Shown here: positions 1 through 15,500 of the stretch, one piece after another
Layout of the letters: every line of letters begins with the position of its first letter
Position numbering within the stretch: position 1 is the first letter of the stretch
Assembly: GCA_964247055.1 (NCBI GenBank)
Contig: OZ176058.1
Location: forward strand, 2,170,001 to 2,234,000
Origin: Paragordius varius
Lineage: Eukaryota > Nematomorpha
Reading direction: 5' to 3'
Length of the DNA: 64,000 nt
Notes under the pieces: model-generated
Database searches by the model: none
The model's input: the letters and a program-made list of their open reading frames with translations, nothing else
What the model was told of the DNA's origin: nothing
Position numbers and translations under genes: made by a program

Positions 1-219
1 TTTTAATGTTCCCTATATAAACTATTTAATTATTAATGTAATGTATAGAATTGAATGTGTTAGTTATATAAATAAATATATATATATATCTATAATTCAC
101 ACTTTGTCATTTAATTAGTTATAATTAAATTAATCTTAAAAAACTATGGTTGTCTTTTAGAAAATATTTGTCTTTATATTTTTACGTTTTGTCCTCACGT
201 ATAATTTCGATTTTTATTG
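1..219 (+). repeat. MITE family A, right half
   Basis: Internal part plus the right terminus (TATGGTTGTCTTTTAG, TTTGTCTTTATATTTTTACG) of the family seen complete at 331-630. The left part lies outside the window. Confidence 0.7.
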
Positions 220-330
220 TAATTTTTATTACTGTTGTTTATTGGTTAGTAATTTTCAATATTCATTTTAATGTGGTTGCTTATTAAAAAAAAATATTAA
301 TTTTTTTGTACGCGTTTTCTTTTATTATTA

Positions 331-477
331 CAGTAAAATTGAAATTATACTATGGACAAAACATAAAAATATAAAGACAAATGTTTTTTTAAAAAGACAA
401 CCATATTTTTTTAAAACCTTAAACCTTTCTATATAAGCTTTTTACTTATTATTTAATATATAGAATGGATTGTTAGT

Positions 478-510
<33 letters not shown>

Positions 511-630
511 CACAATTTGTCATTTAATTAGTTATAATTAAATTAATCTTAAAAACTATGGTTGTCCTTTTGAAAAATATTTGTCTTTATATTTTTACCT
601 TTTGTCTTTATGTAATTTCAATTTTTACTG
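331..630 (+). mobile_element. MITE family A, complete (Tc1/mariner-like ends)
   Basis: Begins CAGTAAAATTGAAATTATAC and ends with the inverted form ...TTTCAATTTTTACTG, flanked by TA on both sides. The inverted repeats run about 90-100 bp (GACAAA, AAGACAACCATA motifs) around a short A/T core with a (TA)n tract. No transposase. CAGT ends with TA duplication point to Tc1/mariner mobilisation (family knowledge). Confidence 0.85.
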
Positions 631-654
631 TATTTTTAATTACTATTGATATAT

Positions 655-806
655 ATATATATATATAACACACTTTGTCATTTCAAAACAAAGAGAGTTG
701 TATTTAAAAAAATCAACATTTAAAAAGTATGGTTGTCTTTTGGGAAAAAAATATTTGTCTTTATATTTTTACGTTTTGTCCTCACGTATAATTTCGATTT
801 TTATTT
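655..806 (+). repeat. MITE family A, right half
   Basis: Carries CACACTTTGTCATTT, then AAGTATGGTTGTCTTTT and TTTACGTTTTGTCC. The left half is missing. Confidence 0.65.
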
Positions 807-960
807 ATTATTAATGATTCCGAAATCAGCTGTTTTTATTAAGATAGTTTTTAAATATTTAATTATTTAATCATTAATTTTTTTACATTTAATTATTGTA
901 TATAAAAAATTACAAAAACTGTTTGTGAAAAAAAATATTTTTATTTTTTTTAAGTTTTTT

Positions 961-1671
961 GAGTAAAATCAAAATATATTAATCTATGTTTTAGGTTCAT
1001 TACCAAATAATAATATTATTAATATTAATCAAAGATCAGCTGTTTTCTTAACTTAAATATTTAAATATATTTTTAATTTTTTAAATATAATTATTAAATT
1101 TTATGAAAATTTTTCTTAAAATTTTATATTTCTTTTAAATCAAAATATATAAATCTATGATTTAGGCTCATTACCAAAGAATATTAATATCAATCCAAGA
1201 TCAGCTGTTTTCTTATTTTAAATTAAAAATATTTTAATTTTTTTTCAAATTAATTTATTAATTTTTGAAAAAGGGATTTAAATATTTTTACATTTTTTTT
1301 AAAATATATAAATTTATGTTTTAGGCTCATTACCAAACAATATTAATATCAATCCAAGATCAGCTATTTTATCACTTTAAATATTTTAAATATATTTTTA
1401 ATTTTTTAAATATAATTATTAAATTTTATGAAAATTTTTCTTAAAATTTAATATTTTTTTATTCTTTTTTGAGTAAAATCAAAATATATAAATCTATGTT
1501 TTAGGTTCATTACCAAACTATATTAATATCAATCCAAGATCAGCTGTTTTATTACTTTAAATATTATTTTAAATTTTTTATAAAAAAATAATCAATTATA
1601 AAAAAAGTATTTTAAATATTTGTTTTACATTTTTTTTGAGTAAAATCAAAATATATAAATATATGTTTTAG
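961..1671 (+). repeat. Tandem copies of the HMGXB4 exon 1 acceptor
   Basis: Four decayed copies of the branch/acceptor/exon-start block (ATCTATGTTTTAGGTTCATT, then TTACCAAACAATATTAATAT) precede the true one. Their AG dinucleotides lie at about 994, 1,165, 1,324 and 1,504, with the real one at 1,671, so the spacing is 159-180 bp. Each copy also carries ATCAGCT, and most have the full ATCAGCTGTT. Confidence 0.85.
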
Positions 1672-1749
1672 GTTCATTACCAAACAATATGATTAATATC
1701 AATCCAAGATCAGCTGTTCCAGTCTCACTTTCCTTGGTTAGGTCATCAG
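1672..1749 (+). CDS. HMGXB4: HMGXB4 visible exon 1 (N-terminal region)
   Basis: Acceptor TATGTTTTAG, then a frame reading [19 protein letters not shown] and ending at donor CAG|GTGATT in phase 1. This fits exon 2, which starts GA-CCC. An alternative donor lies in the GGCGGCGGTGGTGGG stretch about 20 bp further on, also phase 1, giving a glycine run. Four degraded copies of this acceptor and exon start lie just upstream. Confidence 0.6.
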
Positions 1750-1864
1750 GTGATTTTTCAGGCGGCGGTGGTGGGCCTCAAAATACCCTTTTTCTGGCCC
1801 GGGGTAGGGACCCTAACTTAAATCGCCCCCAATTATTAAATAGTAATTTTATAAATATATATAT

Positions 1865-1895
<31 letters not shown>

Positions 1896-1963
1896 TTAAA
1901 TATTATATATATTTATAAATATATATTTTTATATATAAATATATATAATCATTTAAAAAATTT

Positions 1964-1998
<35 letters not shown>

Positions 1999-2449
1999 TC
2001 AATAAATTTATCTATTAAAACTTATTTATATATATTTATATATATATATATTTCTATAAATTAAATAAATTCATTTAAAAATTCAAAAAAAAATTCTAAA
2101 CATAATACATATATACCTACAATTCAAAATTTTATATATATTTACTGTTCAAATTCACTCTTAAACAATTCAAATTCACCCTCGAACAATTCAAATTTAC
2201 CTAAAAATAAATTATGTGTTTTCGAACTAATAAACTCATCATTAATAAGTGAAATATATTCTTATGGCATAGTTTATTATTTTTCAGTTTTTTAAACAAA
2301 AGTTTAATTTTTTTAAAATATATAAAATTATAGGTAATATTTAATCTTAAAAAACATATAATTTATTTTAAGGTAAATTTGAATTGTTCAAGGGAATCGT
2401 AAATGATATATGTATATTTTTGATAATAATTTTTATTTTTAATATATTT

Positions 2450-2488
<39 letters not shown>

Positions 2489-5400
2489 AAATTTATATAT
2501 TTTTTATATGTAAGATAATAAAAAAATTATTAAAAATTAATAATAGTTTATAAATTATGTTTTATTTTTTTATCAAAAATATATTTTTAATTTTATTAAA
2601 AAAAATATTTTTTTTAGGACCCCAAATGCAGAATATTGGAATGCCGCCTCAAAGGTATTATTAATTTATATTTTTTTTATTTAAATAATTATAAATTATT
2701 TTTTTTATTTTTTAATTAAAAAAATTAAATTTTATCACATTAATTTTAAATTATTTTTTTGAATTTTCTTTTAATTATATAATGTTTTTTTTATTTAAAT
2801 AATTATAAATTTTAATTTTTTAAATTATATAATATTTTTTATTTAAATAATTATAAATTTAATTTTTTGAAATAAATATATATAAATTTCAATTTTTTTT
2901 AAAATATATAATGTTTTTATTTGGATATATATAAAATTTTTTAAATTATATTATATTTTTTTAAATAATTATAAATTTTAAATTTTTATAAATTATATAA
3001 TATTTCTTATTTAAATAATTATAAATTTTTTTGAATTTTTTTTATATTATATCATGTTTTTTATTTATATGATTATAAATTTTATATTTTAGAATATTTT
3101 TTAAATTGATTATAAATTATTTTTTTTTATTTTTTTTATTATATTAATTAAAAATTAATTTTTTTTTAGATTAATTTTGCAATCATCGCAAAATACGGGT
3201 TTTAGACCAACTGGTACAGGTAAGTAATTTTTTTTAAAAAATTATTTTTATAAAAATATATAATATATATAAATTTTGATTTTATGCAATTTATTTTATT
3301 TAACTAAAATTATAGAGAAATAATTAATTATTTTTAGATTCAAATATTTTGATATTTTGATATTTTTTTTGAAAAATTAATTTAAATAATTATTTTTTTT
3401 GTTAAAATAAATAAAACCAATTATTTTTTTTGATGAATATGATCCATAGAGCTCTTGTTTTTTTTTCATTCTTTAACAAATCTATTTTTACGAAAAAAAT
3501 TATAAATTTTTGATAAAATAAAGGAAACATGACTGTATATATATAAAAACTTGGTTGCTTAAAAAGAAAATGTCAAAAAATATTTAAAAATTTATATATT
3601 TATTAATAAATTATTTTTTTGCAAAACAAAATAGATAATTTTGACAATTTTTTTACTTTAATAACTTTAAAAAATTTTTTTATTATATTTTAATATTTTT
3701 TATTTTTGAATAATTATTGAAATTGTCAAAATAAAATTCTTAAAGCTATAAATATCAAGGAGTTCTTCTTGAATTGCCGAAAAAATATTAAAAAATTTAT
3801 TTATTCATGAATTATAAATTTTTGCAAAACAAAATTGATAATTTTAACAATTTTTTATTTAATAACTTAAAAATTTTTTATATATTTTAATATTTTTTAT
3901 TTTTGAATAATTATTGAAATTGCCAAAAAAAACAAAATTCACACCCTTGAAGTTGTTGAAAAAATATTTAAAAATCATATTTATATATTATTAATGAATT
4001 TTTTGCAAAAAATAGATTATTTTAACTATTTATTATTTGAAACTTTAAAAAAAAATTAATTTTATTTTTTATTCAAATAATTTTTTTTTAAATAATAATT
4101 ATTAAAATCCCAAAAAAAACAAATTTTGCAAAGTTATAAATATCAAGAAGGCCCCTTTGAAAAGTTGTGGAAAAAATATTTAAAAAATTTTTTAAATAAA
4201 AAATTTTTCAAAATAGATAATTTTAACAATTTTTTATTTAAATATTTTTAAAAAAATTTAATTTAAATGTATTTTTAATATTTTTTATTTTTGAATAATA
4301 ATTGAAATTGCGAAAAAAACACAATTTGCAAAGCTATATATATTAAGGAAGCCATTTTGAAAATTTGCTGAAAAAATATTTAAAATTTATATATTTATTT
4401 ATAAATGATAAAAAATTTTTCAAAATAGATTATTTTAACAATTTTTTTTTTGATACTTTAAAAAAATTTAAATATATTATAATATTTTTTATTTTTGAAT
4501 AATTATTGAAATTGCCAAAAAAACAAAATTTGCAAAGCTATGAATAATAAGAAGGTCTACTTGAAATTTATATAATTATTAATAAAAAAAATTTTTCCAA
4601 AAAAAATAATTTTAACAATTTTTTCTTTGATAACTTTAAAAAAATTAAAATATATTTTTTATTTTTTTAAAAAATAATTATTGAAATTGCCAAAAAAACA
4701 ATATTCCTAAAGCTATAAATATTAAGAAGGCCTTTTTGGAAAGTTGTTGAAAAAATATTTAAAAATTATTTAAAATATAATTTTTTTGCAAAACAAAATA
4801 GATAATTTTAACAATTTTCATTTGATAAATTTAAAAAAATTAAATATATTTTAATTTTTTTATTTTTTTTATAATTATTGAAATTGTCAAAAAAAACAAA
4901 ATTCGTAAAGCTATATATATTAAGGATGGGTCCCCTTGAAGTTGTTGAAGAAATATTTAAATATTATATTTATTTATAAATAATAATTTTTTTGCAAAAA
5001 CTTAGATAATTTTATCAATCTTTTATTTTATAACTTTAAAAAAATTTAAATATTTTAAATATATTTAATATTTTTGAATAATTATTGAAAATTGCCAAAA
5101 AAAACAAAATTCGCAAAGCTATAAATATTATGGAGGGGTCCCCTTGAAGTTGTTGAAAAAATATTTAAAAATTATATTTATTTATATTTTTTTGCAAAAT
5201 AAATAATTTTAACATTTTATTTGATAACTTAAAAAAAATTAAATATATTTTAATATTTTTACATTTTTTTATATTTTTTTGAAAATTATTTTTTAATAAT
5301 AGGAGGTATTCCATTTAATTTTTTTATTTATAATTTATATTTATATTAATATTAGCTTATTAAATTATATTTAAAAAGAATATTTTTTTCTAAAAAAGAA

Positions 5401-8400
5401 TATTTTTTTCTAATTAATAAATACCATTTAATTATTTTTATATTAGCTTATTAAATTATATTTATTAATAAAAATTTTTCAAAATATAGATTATTTTAAC
5501 AATTTTTTATTTGATAACTTTAAAAAAAATTAAAATATATTTTAATATTTATTATTTTTGAATAATTATTGGAATTGTCAAAAACAAAATTTGCAAAGAT
5601 TATATTAAGGAGGCCCCCTTGAACTTGTTAAAAAAATATTTAAACTTATATTTATTTATATTTTTTGAAAAAAAAATAATTTTAACAATTTTTTCTTTGA
5701 TAACTTTAAAAAAATTTTTTTTTTAATATTTTTTTATTTTTGAATAAATATTGAAATTGCCAAAAAAACAAAATTTGCAAAGCTATAAATATCAAGAAGG
5801 CCCCCTTGAAGTACCGAAAAAAATTTATATATTAATTAATAAATTATTTTTTTGCAAAAAAAACAGATTATTTTAACAATTTTTTATTTGATAACTCTAA
5901 AAAAATTAAAATATATTATAATATTTTTTATTTTTGAATAATTATTGAACAAAAAAAATTGAAAAGCTATAAATATTAGGCAAGGCCCCCTTGAATTACC
6001 GAAATTTTTTTAAATAATAATTTTTTGCAAAAATAATATAATTTTATTGCAAAAATAGATTATTTGAACAATCTTTTATTTGATAACTTTAAAAAATTTA
6101 AATATATTTAATATTTTTGAATAATCATTGAAATTGCCAAAAAAAACAAAATTCGTAAAGCTATAAATATTAATGGAAAATATTTAAAAATTTATATATT
6201 TATTTAAAAAAATATAATATTTTTTTAATTATATTTTTTATTATTTTTAAAAAATAATTATTTTTTAATATAATAGGAGGTATTCCATTAAGTCGAATAA
6301 TTAATAATACGAATGAAAATAAAAATGTTGGAAATTTTGCGCCATCTTTGCACAATTTGACCCATACGCAGGAAATTAGAGGTTTGATTTTAAATTTATT
6401 TAAATTATTTTTTTATTTTATATTATTTTCTATTTTTACAATTACATTATATATATATATATATATATCTTAAATATTAATAATTTTTAAAAAAAATATA
6501 TTTTTATATAAAATATCCAATAATATTAATACTAAGTATTTAATATAATAAAAAAATTATTTTTAAATAATTTTAAATGTACAATTTATAAATTTTAATA
6601 AAAAATTTAAATTAAAATCATAATTTTTTATATTTTATATAAATTTAATAAAAAAATTTTTATAATTAATTAATAATATATATAAAAATATTTTTTAATA
6701 TTATATAAATTTAAATAATTTTTTTTATAATTAATTAATTGGTATTATATATAAAATTCAATTATATTTTTTTTAATTAATTATTTTATTAATTAATATA
6801 TTTTTACTAATATATATAATTTAATTAATTATTTTTATTTAATTAAAGTTTTTGAGTCAAATCTAAATTTCAATTTTAATTTAATAAAAAATTAATTTAT
6901 TTTTTTGGAATTTTAGGAATTGATTTAGTTGGACATATGATGGCTAATAAACCCAATGAAAATGTAAATTTTTTTACTTATATATAATTTTAAAAAAAAT
7001 TTTTTTTGTAAAATTATATAATTTTACATATTTTTTAGAAAATATAAATAAAAATTATATGTATTTTATAAAAAAACGTTCTTTTTTCAATTCTATTTGG
7101 AATTTTTTTTCCAACTTTTGCAAAATATTTTTAAAACTTAATTTATATTTTTATTAATTTTAAAAATATATATATATGTATCAAAACTTATTTTAATTTT
7201 TAATTAATTTTAAAATAATGGATTTCTTTTTTTAAAATGCATCCATTTTTTGGGGGAAAAGAAAATTATTCAATAAGTTAGTAGTTAGTTCTTTCAAATG
7301 CAAACAAATTTTATCAATATATATACTTTTTTGATTTTTTTGATATTATTAAATATTTGACTTCTGCAAGGAATTCTATTTATAAAAAGAATTTTTTTAT
7401 CTGATTATTTTAATACAAATCAGCTGTTTCGTGGCGGCGCCGGCGCGCCAAATTTTACTTCTGCAAGGATAAAAGAGCGGAAATTTGGCGCGGATTTTAA
7501 AATAATATTTTTCCAATTTTCTTTTATTCTAAATTTTGATCAGCTGTCTTGCGGACCTCAAAATTTTACTTCTGCAAGGAATTCTTCATAAAACTGAATT
7601 TTTTTATCAGATCAATTAATATACGGAAGATTTAATATAAAACACATATATAATTATTTTAATAGAAATCAGCTGTTTCTCGTGTTCGTATAAGCGATTA
7701 AATTAATTAATAAATAAATTTTCATATATTATTAATTTTCAAAAACTTTTTATTTTCTAAATTTTGATCAGCTGTCTCGCGTACCTCAATATTTTAGTTT
7801 TGCAAGGAATTCTATTTAAAACTGAATTTTTTAACTCATCAGTTAATTATAAATATATATATATTTTAAACGGAATAATTAATATAAAATACATATATAA
7901 TTATTTTAATAGAAATCAGCTGTTTTCTATGTCATTTTAAGCGAGGAATTTGGCGGGAATTTTTTAAATAAATTTTTAAAATCATCAAATTATAACATTT
8001 ATTTCCAACAACTTTTTTATTTTCTAAATTTTGATCTGTCTCGCGGACCTCAAAATTTCAGTTTTGTAAGGAATTCTATGTAAAATAATTATTTTAATAT
8101 TAATAAGCTGTTTCTCGTGTCCGTATAAGCGAGGAATTCGGCGCGAATCTTTCAAATTATCAAAATTCTAATAACTTTTTTATTCTAACAGCTGTCTCGC
8201 GGTGGCGCCAGCGCGCCAAATTTTAGTTGTGCAAGGAATGCTTTTATGATGGCGGGAATCTTCTAAATAAACAAATTTTTTTTTTAAAAAATGTAGAATT
8301 GTAAAAAAATCCTAATAAAATTTTTTATAATATTTCCAACACTTTTAAATAAATCAATAAAATGATCAAATTATAATATTTATTTCCAACACTTTTTTAT

Positions 8401-9547
8401 TCTAAATTTTGATCAGCTGTCTCGGACTGGCATCGGCGCGCCAAATTTTAGTTCTGCAAGAAACCATTTTATGATGGCGGGAAAAATTAAAACAACATTT
8501 GCGGCGACAACAGCTGATGATGAAAAAACCCTAAAAGAAATGGAAAAGAGTATTGAAGCCTTACCCAACTCTGAACAGGAAGAAAAAATTTTGAAAGATC
8601 GGAAAGTAAAAAATAAAAAAAAATTAAAAAAAATTAATTTTTATTAAAAAATTTTTATAAATAATTTTTTATATGTAATTTAAATTTTGGGTTTAAATAT
8701 GAAATATTTAAAAAAAAATGATTTGTTTTTGTTCTTTAATATAAAATTGGTTTTAATATTTAAAAAATTTTTTAAATGATTTGTTTTTGAAATTTTAAAA
8801 TTTGAAAGATCGGAAAGTAAAAAAAAATATTAAAAAATTTAAAAAAATTAAATATTTATTTAAAAAAATATTTTATAAATAATATAACTTATTTTGGGTT
8901 TTTAAATATGAAACAATTATTTTTTTTGTTTTTAATTAATAAAAGTTAAATTTTGGGTTTTTTAAAAAAAATTATTATTAAAAAAATATTTTTATAAATA
9001 ATTTATTATTTAAAAAAATATTGAATTGAAAATTTTTTTGGTTTTTGATTAATATAAGTTAATTGGGTTTTTTTATATTTGAAAATTTTTTTAAAAAAAT
9101 TATTTGTTTTTGAAATTTTAAAATTTAGAAAGATTGAAAAGTGAAAATGTTTAAAAAAATATTAAATATTTTTTATAAAAAATTTTTAAGAAATATATAT
9201 ATATATATATTTTAAGATATTTTTAATTTTTTTTGGATTATTAAAATAAGTTAAATTTTGGGTTATTAATTAATATTTTAAAAAAATGATTTGTTTTTAA
9301 AATTTTAAAAATCGAAAACTAAAAAATTGTTTAATAATTAAATTTTTATTAAAAAAAATTATTTTATATAAAAAAATATGAATTGAATTTTTTTTCGTTC
9401 TTGAATAATATAAATTAAATTTTGGATTTTTTAAATATTTAATATTTAAAAAACAAATCACCCAACTCTGAACAAGAAGAAAAAATTTTGAAAGATCGGA
9501 AAGTAAAAAAATTGTTTAAAAATATTTAAAAAATTAACTATTTTTTT

Positions 9548-9587
<40 letters not shown>

Positions 9588-12500
9588 TTTACAATTCAAA
9601 TTCACCCTCTTTGAACAATTTAAATTCACCCTAAAAATTAATTATGTGTGTCTTCGAACTAATATAACTCAACTTATTTATATAAATATATCTTTATGGC
9701 AACATAATTTATTATTTTTTCAGTATTATTTTGATTAAAAACGAAATTTCATATTTTATAAAAATATATATATAAATTAAGTTTATTTTTGATCTTACAA
9801 ACACATATAATTTATTTGAGGGTGCGAATTGTTTAAGGGTGAATTTGAAGTAAATGGTATATATATAAGAAATTATAGTAGTTTAAATGGATATTTTAAT
9901 ATTTTTTTCTTTCTAAATTTTTTTAAATGATAAAAATAAGTATAAATTGTTTCTTATTTTTTTTAATATAAAAATAAAAAAAAATAATTTATTTATTAAA
10001 CTTTTTTTATATAAATAATTTTAATGTATTATTATTTTTCAATAAAATTATTTAGATATAGTGGGATTTTTTAATTTTTTTTGTATAAAATTGTTTCAAG
10101 TTAATCTTTTCGTTAAATTTTTTTAATTTTATTTTATTTTACTATATGTTTGTAAAAAGTAGTTATATATTTTTGATATTTAATTTTTTATTAAAAAATT
10201 TATTAATTATATTTTAAATATAAATATTAATAAATAATTTTTTTTATATATTTATTTTAGGGTAAAAAATTAAATAAATTTATTTTAATTAAATTTTTTA
10301 ATTTGTTATTTAAATATATTATTTTAAGGGAAATTAAATAATTTTGATTTTAAATAAATTTTTTAAAATTTTTTTTTAAATAATTTAACATTTTAAGGGT
10401 ATAAAAATTGAATTTTTTAAAATTAATTAATCCAATTTTTTAAATATTAATAAATAAATTTTGATTATAAATAACAAAATTTTTTATTTTTTATTGATCC
10501 TGATTATAAACTAAAAAATAATAAATTTTTATGTTATATTAATTTTTTAAATGTTTTTTTTTAATATTTTATTTTAAGGGTAAAAAAAATAATTTTGATT
10601 TTATAATTAATTAATTAAATTTTTTAATTATTTTATTATTTTAAGGGTAATATAATTAAATAATTTTAAAATTAATTAATTAAATTTTTTTGAATATCAA
10701 AATTAATAAAGAATTTTATTTAAAAAATTAAAATTTTTAATTTTTTATTAAATAAGGGTAAAAAAATTTAATAATTTTAAATAAATTTTTTGATTTTTAA
10801 ATATAAATATTTTCATTTTAAACATTTTATTATTTTAGGGTAAAATTAATTTTGATTTAAAATTAATTAATTAAATTAGCTAAATATAAATATTAATAAA
10901 TGATTTTTTAAATTAATTTTTTTTAATTTTTTTTTCAAATATTTTATTTTAAGGGTAAAAAAACTAATAAATTTTGATTTCAAATATATGCGTTAAATTT
11001 TTTTTTAAATTTTATCTTAAATAAATTTTATATTTTAAGGTAAAATTAAATTTTGATTTTAAATTTAATAAATTAAATTTTTTATATTAAAATTAATAAA
11101 TTTTAATTTTAAATATAAAAATTTTAAATATTTTATTTTAAGGGTAAATAAACTAAATATTTTTGATATAAATTTTTTATTTTTAAAAATTTCAAAATTA
11201 ATTAATCAAATTTGTTAAATATGAATATTAATGCATAATTTTATTTTAAGGGTAAAAAAAATAATTTTAATTTTAAAAGTAATCAATTTGTTAAATTTTT
11301 TATTTTTTTAAAATTATTTATTTTAAGGGTAAAAAAAACTAAGATTTTATATTTTTTTTAAATCAAAATTTTTAATTTTTTTCAGATATTTTATTTTAAT
11401 ATAAATATTAATATAATTTTATTTGAAATAATTTTTTTTAATGTTTTATTTTAAATAAATTTTTTAAATATTTTATTTTAATTAAATTTTTTAAATTATT
11501 TTTTTTAAATAAATTTTATAATTTTTAGGGTAAAAAAACTAAAAAAATTACGGCTTATACCTTGTGGAGTCAACATCACAGAAAAAATGTTCCAGCTGGT
11601 TTAGGTAATTTTTTTAAAAAAAATTAAATTAATTTTATTTTTTTTTAAATTTTATAATTTTTTTAGAAATATTTTTTAATTTAAAGGATATATATATATA
11701 TATATATATATACATAAATATATATTTTGAAAATATAATAATTTTAAAAATTAAATATACATATTTATTAATTTTAAAAAATATAATTATATTTTTATAA
11801 TTTGAATATTTTTATAATTTGAAGAATTTTAATTAATTTAATATTTTTTATTAAATAAATATATTTTTTCGTACATTTTAATATATTTGAATAATTTTAA
11901 TATATTATAAAAAAATGATTCTGATTTTTTATTCTATAAAAAATTTTATAATATTTAAAAATTAAAATATATAATTTAAAAATTAATTTTTTTATTTAAC
12001 TTATAATTTTTTTATATTTTTATTTATTTTATGTATATTTAAAAATTAATATTTGTAATGTTTTATATTATAAAAAATAATTTATATTTTTCGTTTTTTA
12101 ATTATCAATAAAATTAATTTAGTATCTATTATTTTTAAAATAATAAATTTATACATAAAAATATAAAAAAAAATTTTTTTATTTTTAAATAATTTAATAT
12201 ATTTTTTTTAATTATTTTTAAATATTTTAATATTTTAATATTTTTTAGATTTTGGGCAAATTAGTAAAGTGTTATCCGAGGGTTGGTCAAATACAGATCC
12301 TAAAGAAAAAATGGTATTTAAAATAATTTTTTTTATTTAAAAAATATTAATAAATAATAATATTTTTTATTTAAAAAATATTAATAAATAATAATTTTTT
12401 ATATATTAAATTTATTATTTTTAATAAATATAATTTATTTTTTTAAATAATATTTTTTATTTTTTGAGAAAAAGATAAGATATAAGCAATTATATATAAT

Positions 12501-15500
12501 TGCTTATATATTCAATTTATGATTAATTATTTTTATAAGAAAAATGTTAAAAGTTATTTGATTATTTCTTAAATTGTTAAAAAAATTATTATTTTAAAAA
12601 AATTGTACAAATTTACATTAATATAAAAATTTAAAATAAATTTATATTTATTTTTTTTATAAAAATAAAAGAATTTAAAATAAATTATTATTTTTAATAA
12701 ATTATATTTTTTGAGGTTTTGGAAAATAAAAGATAAGATAAGAGCAATTATATATAATTGCTTATATATTTAATTTATACTTTATTAATTTTATTAATTT
12801 TGAATTTTATTATTTAAAAAAAATATTTATATAAAAAAAATATCTATTTTTTTAATAAAATATAAAATTTGAAATAAATAAATAATTTTTTATAAAATAC
12901 TTTTTATATAAAAAAGTAAATGTATATTTATTTCATATTTTAAATTTTAATTAAATATGTATTTTTTTAATTTATTAAAAAATTTAAAATAAATAGATAA
13001 TTATATTTATTAAAATCAAAAAATTTAAAATAAATTCATATTTAATAAAAAAATTTTTATATAAAAAAGTAAATATATATTTATTTCCAATTTATTAAAA
13101 ATTTTTAATTAATATGTATTTAATAAAATAATATTTTAAAATAATAAATATTTATTATTAAAAAAATATTTTTAAGTAATTTTAATTAATTAACTAAAAT
13201 ATTATTTAAGTAAAATAATATTAAATTAAATATATATTTATTTCATATTTTATAAAAATAAAAAAATTTATATTAAGTAAATAATTATTTTTATATTTTA
13301 TAAAAATTTTAATTAAATATGAGCTTCTCTAATAAAATAAAAAATTTAAATCTAATAATAATTTTTAATAAAATTAAAAAATTTCAAAAAAATATTCACT
13401 ATTTTTTTTAAAAAATTTAAGAAAAAATGTTTTTTTAATATAATTAAAAATAATTATTTTAAAAAAAATTATATTTATTTTTAATAAAATAAAAAAATTT
13501 TAATAATTTAAAAATTTTTTTTAAAAAAATTATTTTTATTTATAGGTTTGGAAAAGGAAAGCTAAAATAATGACAGATAAATTACAAGCGTCATACAGGG
13601 AAGAAGAGCTGTTGCTGGGTTTGGAAGATGGCAGTTTAACATCTTCAAAAAGTATATAGTTTTTAATTTTTTTATTTAATTTTTATATAATTAATATATT
13701 TAATAAAAAAATATAATTTATTAAATTTTTTGTATTAAAAATAAATGATTTTATTTGACAAAAACTTTGTCAAAAAGTATATTTTTTTTAATTTTTTTAT
13801 TTATATTAAATGTAAAGAATATAATTTATTTTTATTTGTTTAAATAATAAATTTTTATTTATTAAATACAAAACTTTGTCAAAAAATATATTTTTTTAAT
13901 TTTTTTTTTATATTTTTATTTATATTACATATATTTTTTGAATTTATTTTTATTTGTTTTATTTAAAAAACAAAACTTGTCAAAAAGTATATTATTTTTC
14001 TTATTTTTATTTATATTAAGATATTTAATATATTTTTATTTGTTGGAAAAGTAATTTATTAATTATTAAATACTTTGTATGTGTGAATTTTTTTTATATT
14101 ATTAAATAATTTAAAAAAAAATTATTTTATTTTTAAAAAAAACTATCAATTATTAACAAAAAAAAACTTTGTCAGAAAATGTAATTATTTAAATTTTTTT
14201 TTATATTTCATTTATAATTAATATATATAATAAAAAAATATATTTTATTTTTATTTTTTGTATAAAAATTAAATTGTTTAACAAATGTCAAAAAGTGTGA
14301 TTATTTTTTTTATATTATTCATATTATTAAATAATTTAATTAAAAAAATTTACCATTTTTTATGTTTATAAGGAATAGCTTTTTTGTTTTACGAACTCAC
14401 AGCAGTTTAAATTATATTTTTTATTTTATTAATTTATTAAAAAATAAAAAAAATTAGAAAAGAAAAAAGGCGCCCTCACCGGCAATCCCAGCCAGCTGGA
14501 AGCGGAATTCCTTAAAGAACAAACTCGCTTAATTAATGCGCTCTCTCTGGCTGCTTATGAAAGCGAGGACGAGGATATTAATGTAAGAAAAAATTATTTT
14601 TTATAAAATTTAAAATAATATTTTTGAAAATTTATTAAATTTTTAAAATAATTTATGAGAATTTATTAAAAAAATATATTATTTATAAAAAAATTTTTTT
14701 TTTCGAAATATTTTAAAAATAAAATAATTTTTTGAAGAATCATTTTATATAATTTTTTTATACTATAACACATTTAATTATATATATTTTATGATAATTT
14801 TCTTTTAAAAAATTTAAAAAAAAATATTTTTTTGAAAATTTAAATTATACCAATTTTTGAAATCTTGTTTTTAGAAAATAATTATAAAAAATATCATATA
14901 TATATTTATTTTCATAATATTTTATAATAAAATATTTTTTTTAAATATTTAAAATTTGGTTATTTTTTTAAAATACATTGTGTTTAGAAAATAATTCTAA
15001 GACATATAAATAAAATAAATTTTATTAAGATAGTTTTAATATTATTTTTATTTTTTTATAAATTAAAATAATTTTTTTTATTTTTTAAATTTTATAATTT
15101 TTTCCAAATATTTTAAAAAAAATTATATAATTTAGTTCAAATTAATATTTAAAAATTAATTATTAATTAAAAAATTTAAATAGATAAAATTATAGATACA
15201 CCGCTCATCTCAAATTATTTTATCTGAATTTATTGTTGAATATTTTTTGAATATTATATTATAATAAAGTTTTTATTTTGGAATGAATAATTTTAATATT
15301 TTCAAAAATTAATTGGGAAAATTTATACTTTCGAATAACTTTCATTTTTTCCATTTTTTTATATATCCAATCAGCTGTTCTTTAAATAATATATATATAT
15401 TAGTATATAAAACTTACAATTTTTTAAAAAAAAACTTAAACTTGAATAATTTTTAGATTAGCGGTGTATAAAAGATCTAATATATGGAACAGCTCATTTA

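Noticed and set aside
961-1671. Reading the exon 1 ladder as five genuine alternative exons
   Set aside because: The upstream copies have lost frame and donor; only the last copy continues into coding sequence.
1689-2018. 109-residue frame over exon 1 and its downstream sequence
   Set aside because: Only the first part is coding; the remainder reads through (TA)n intron sequence (IYIYIY).
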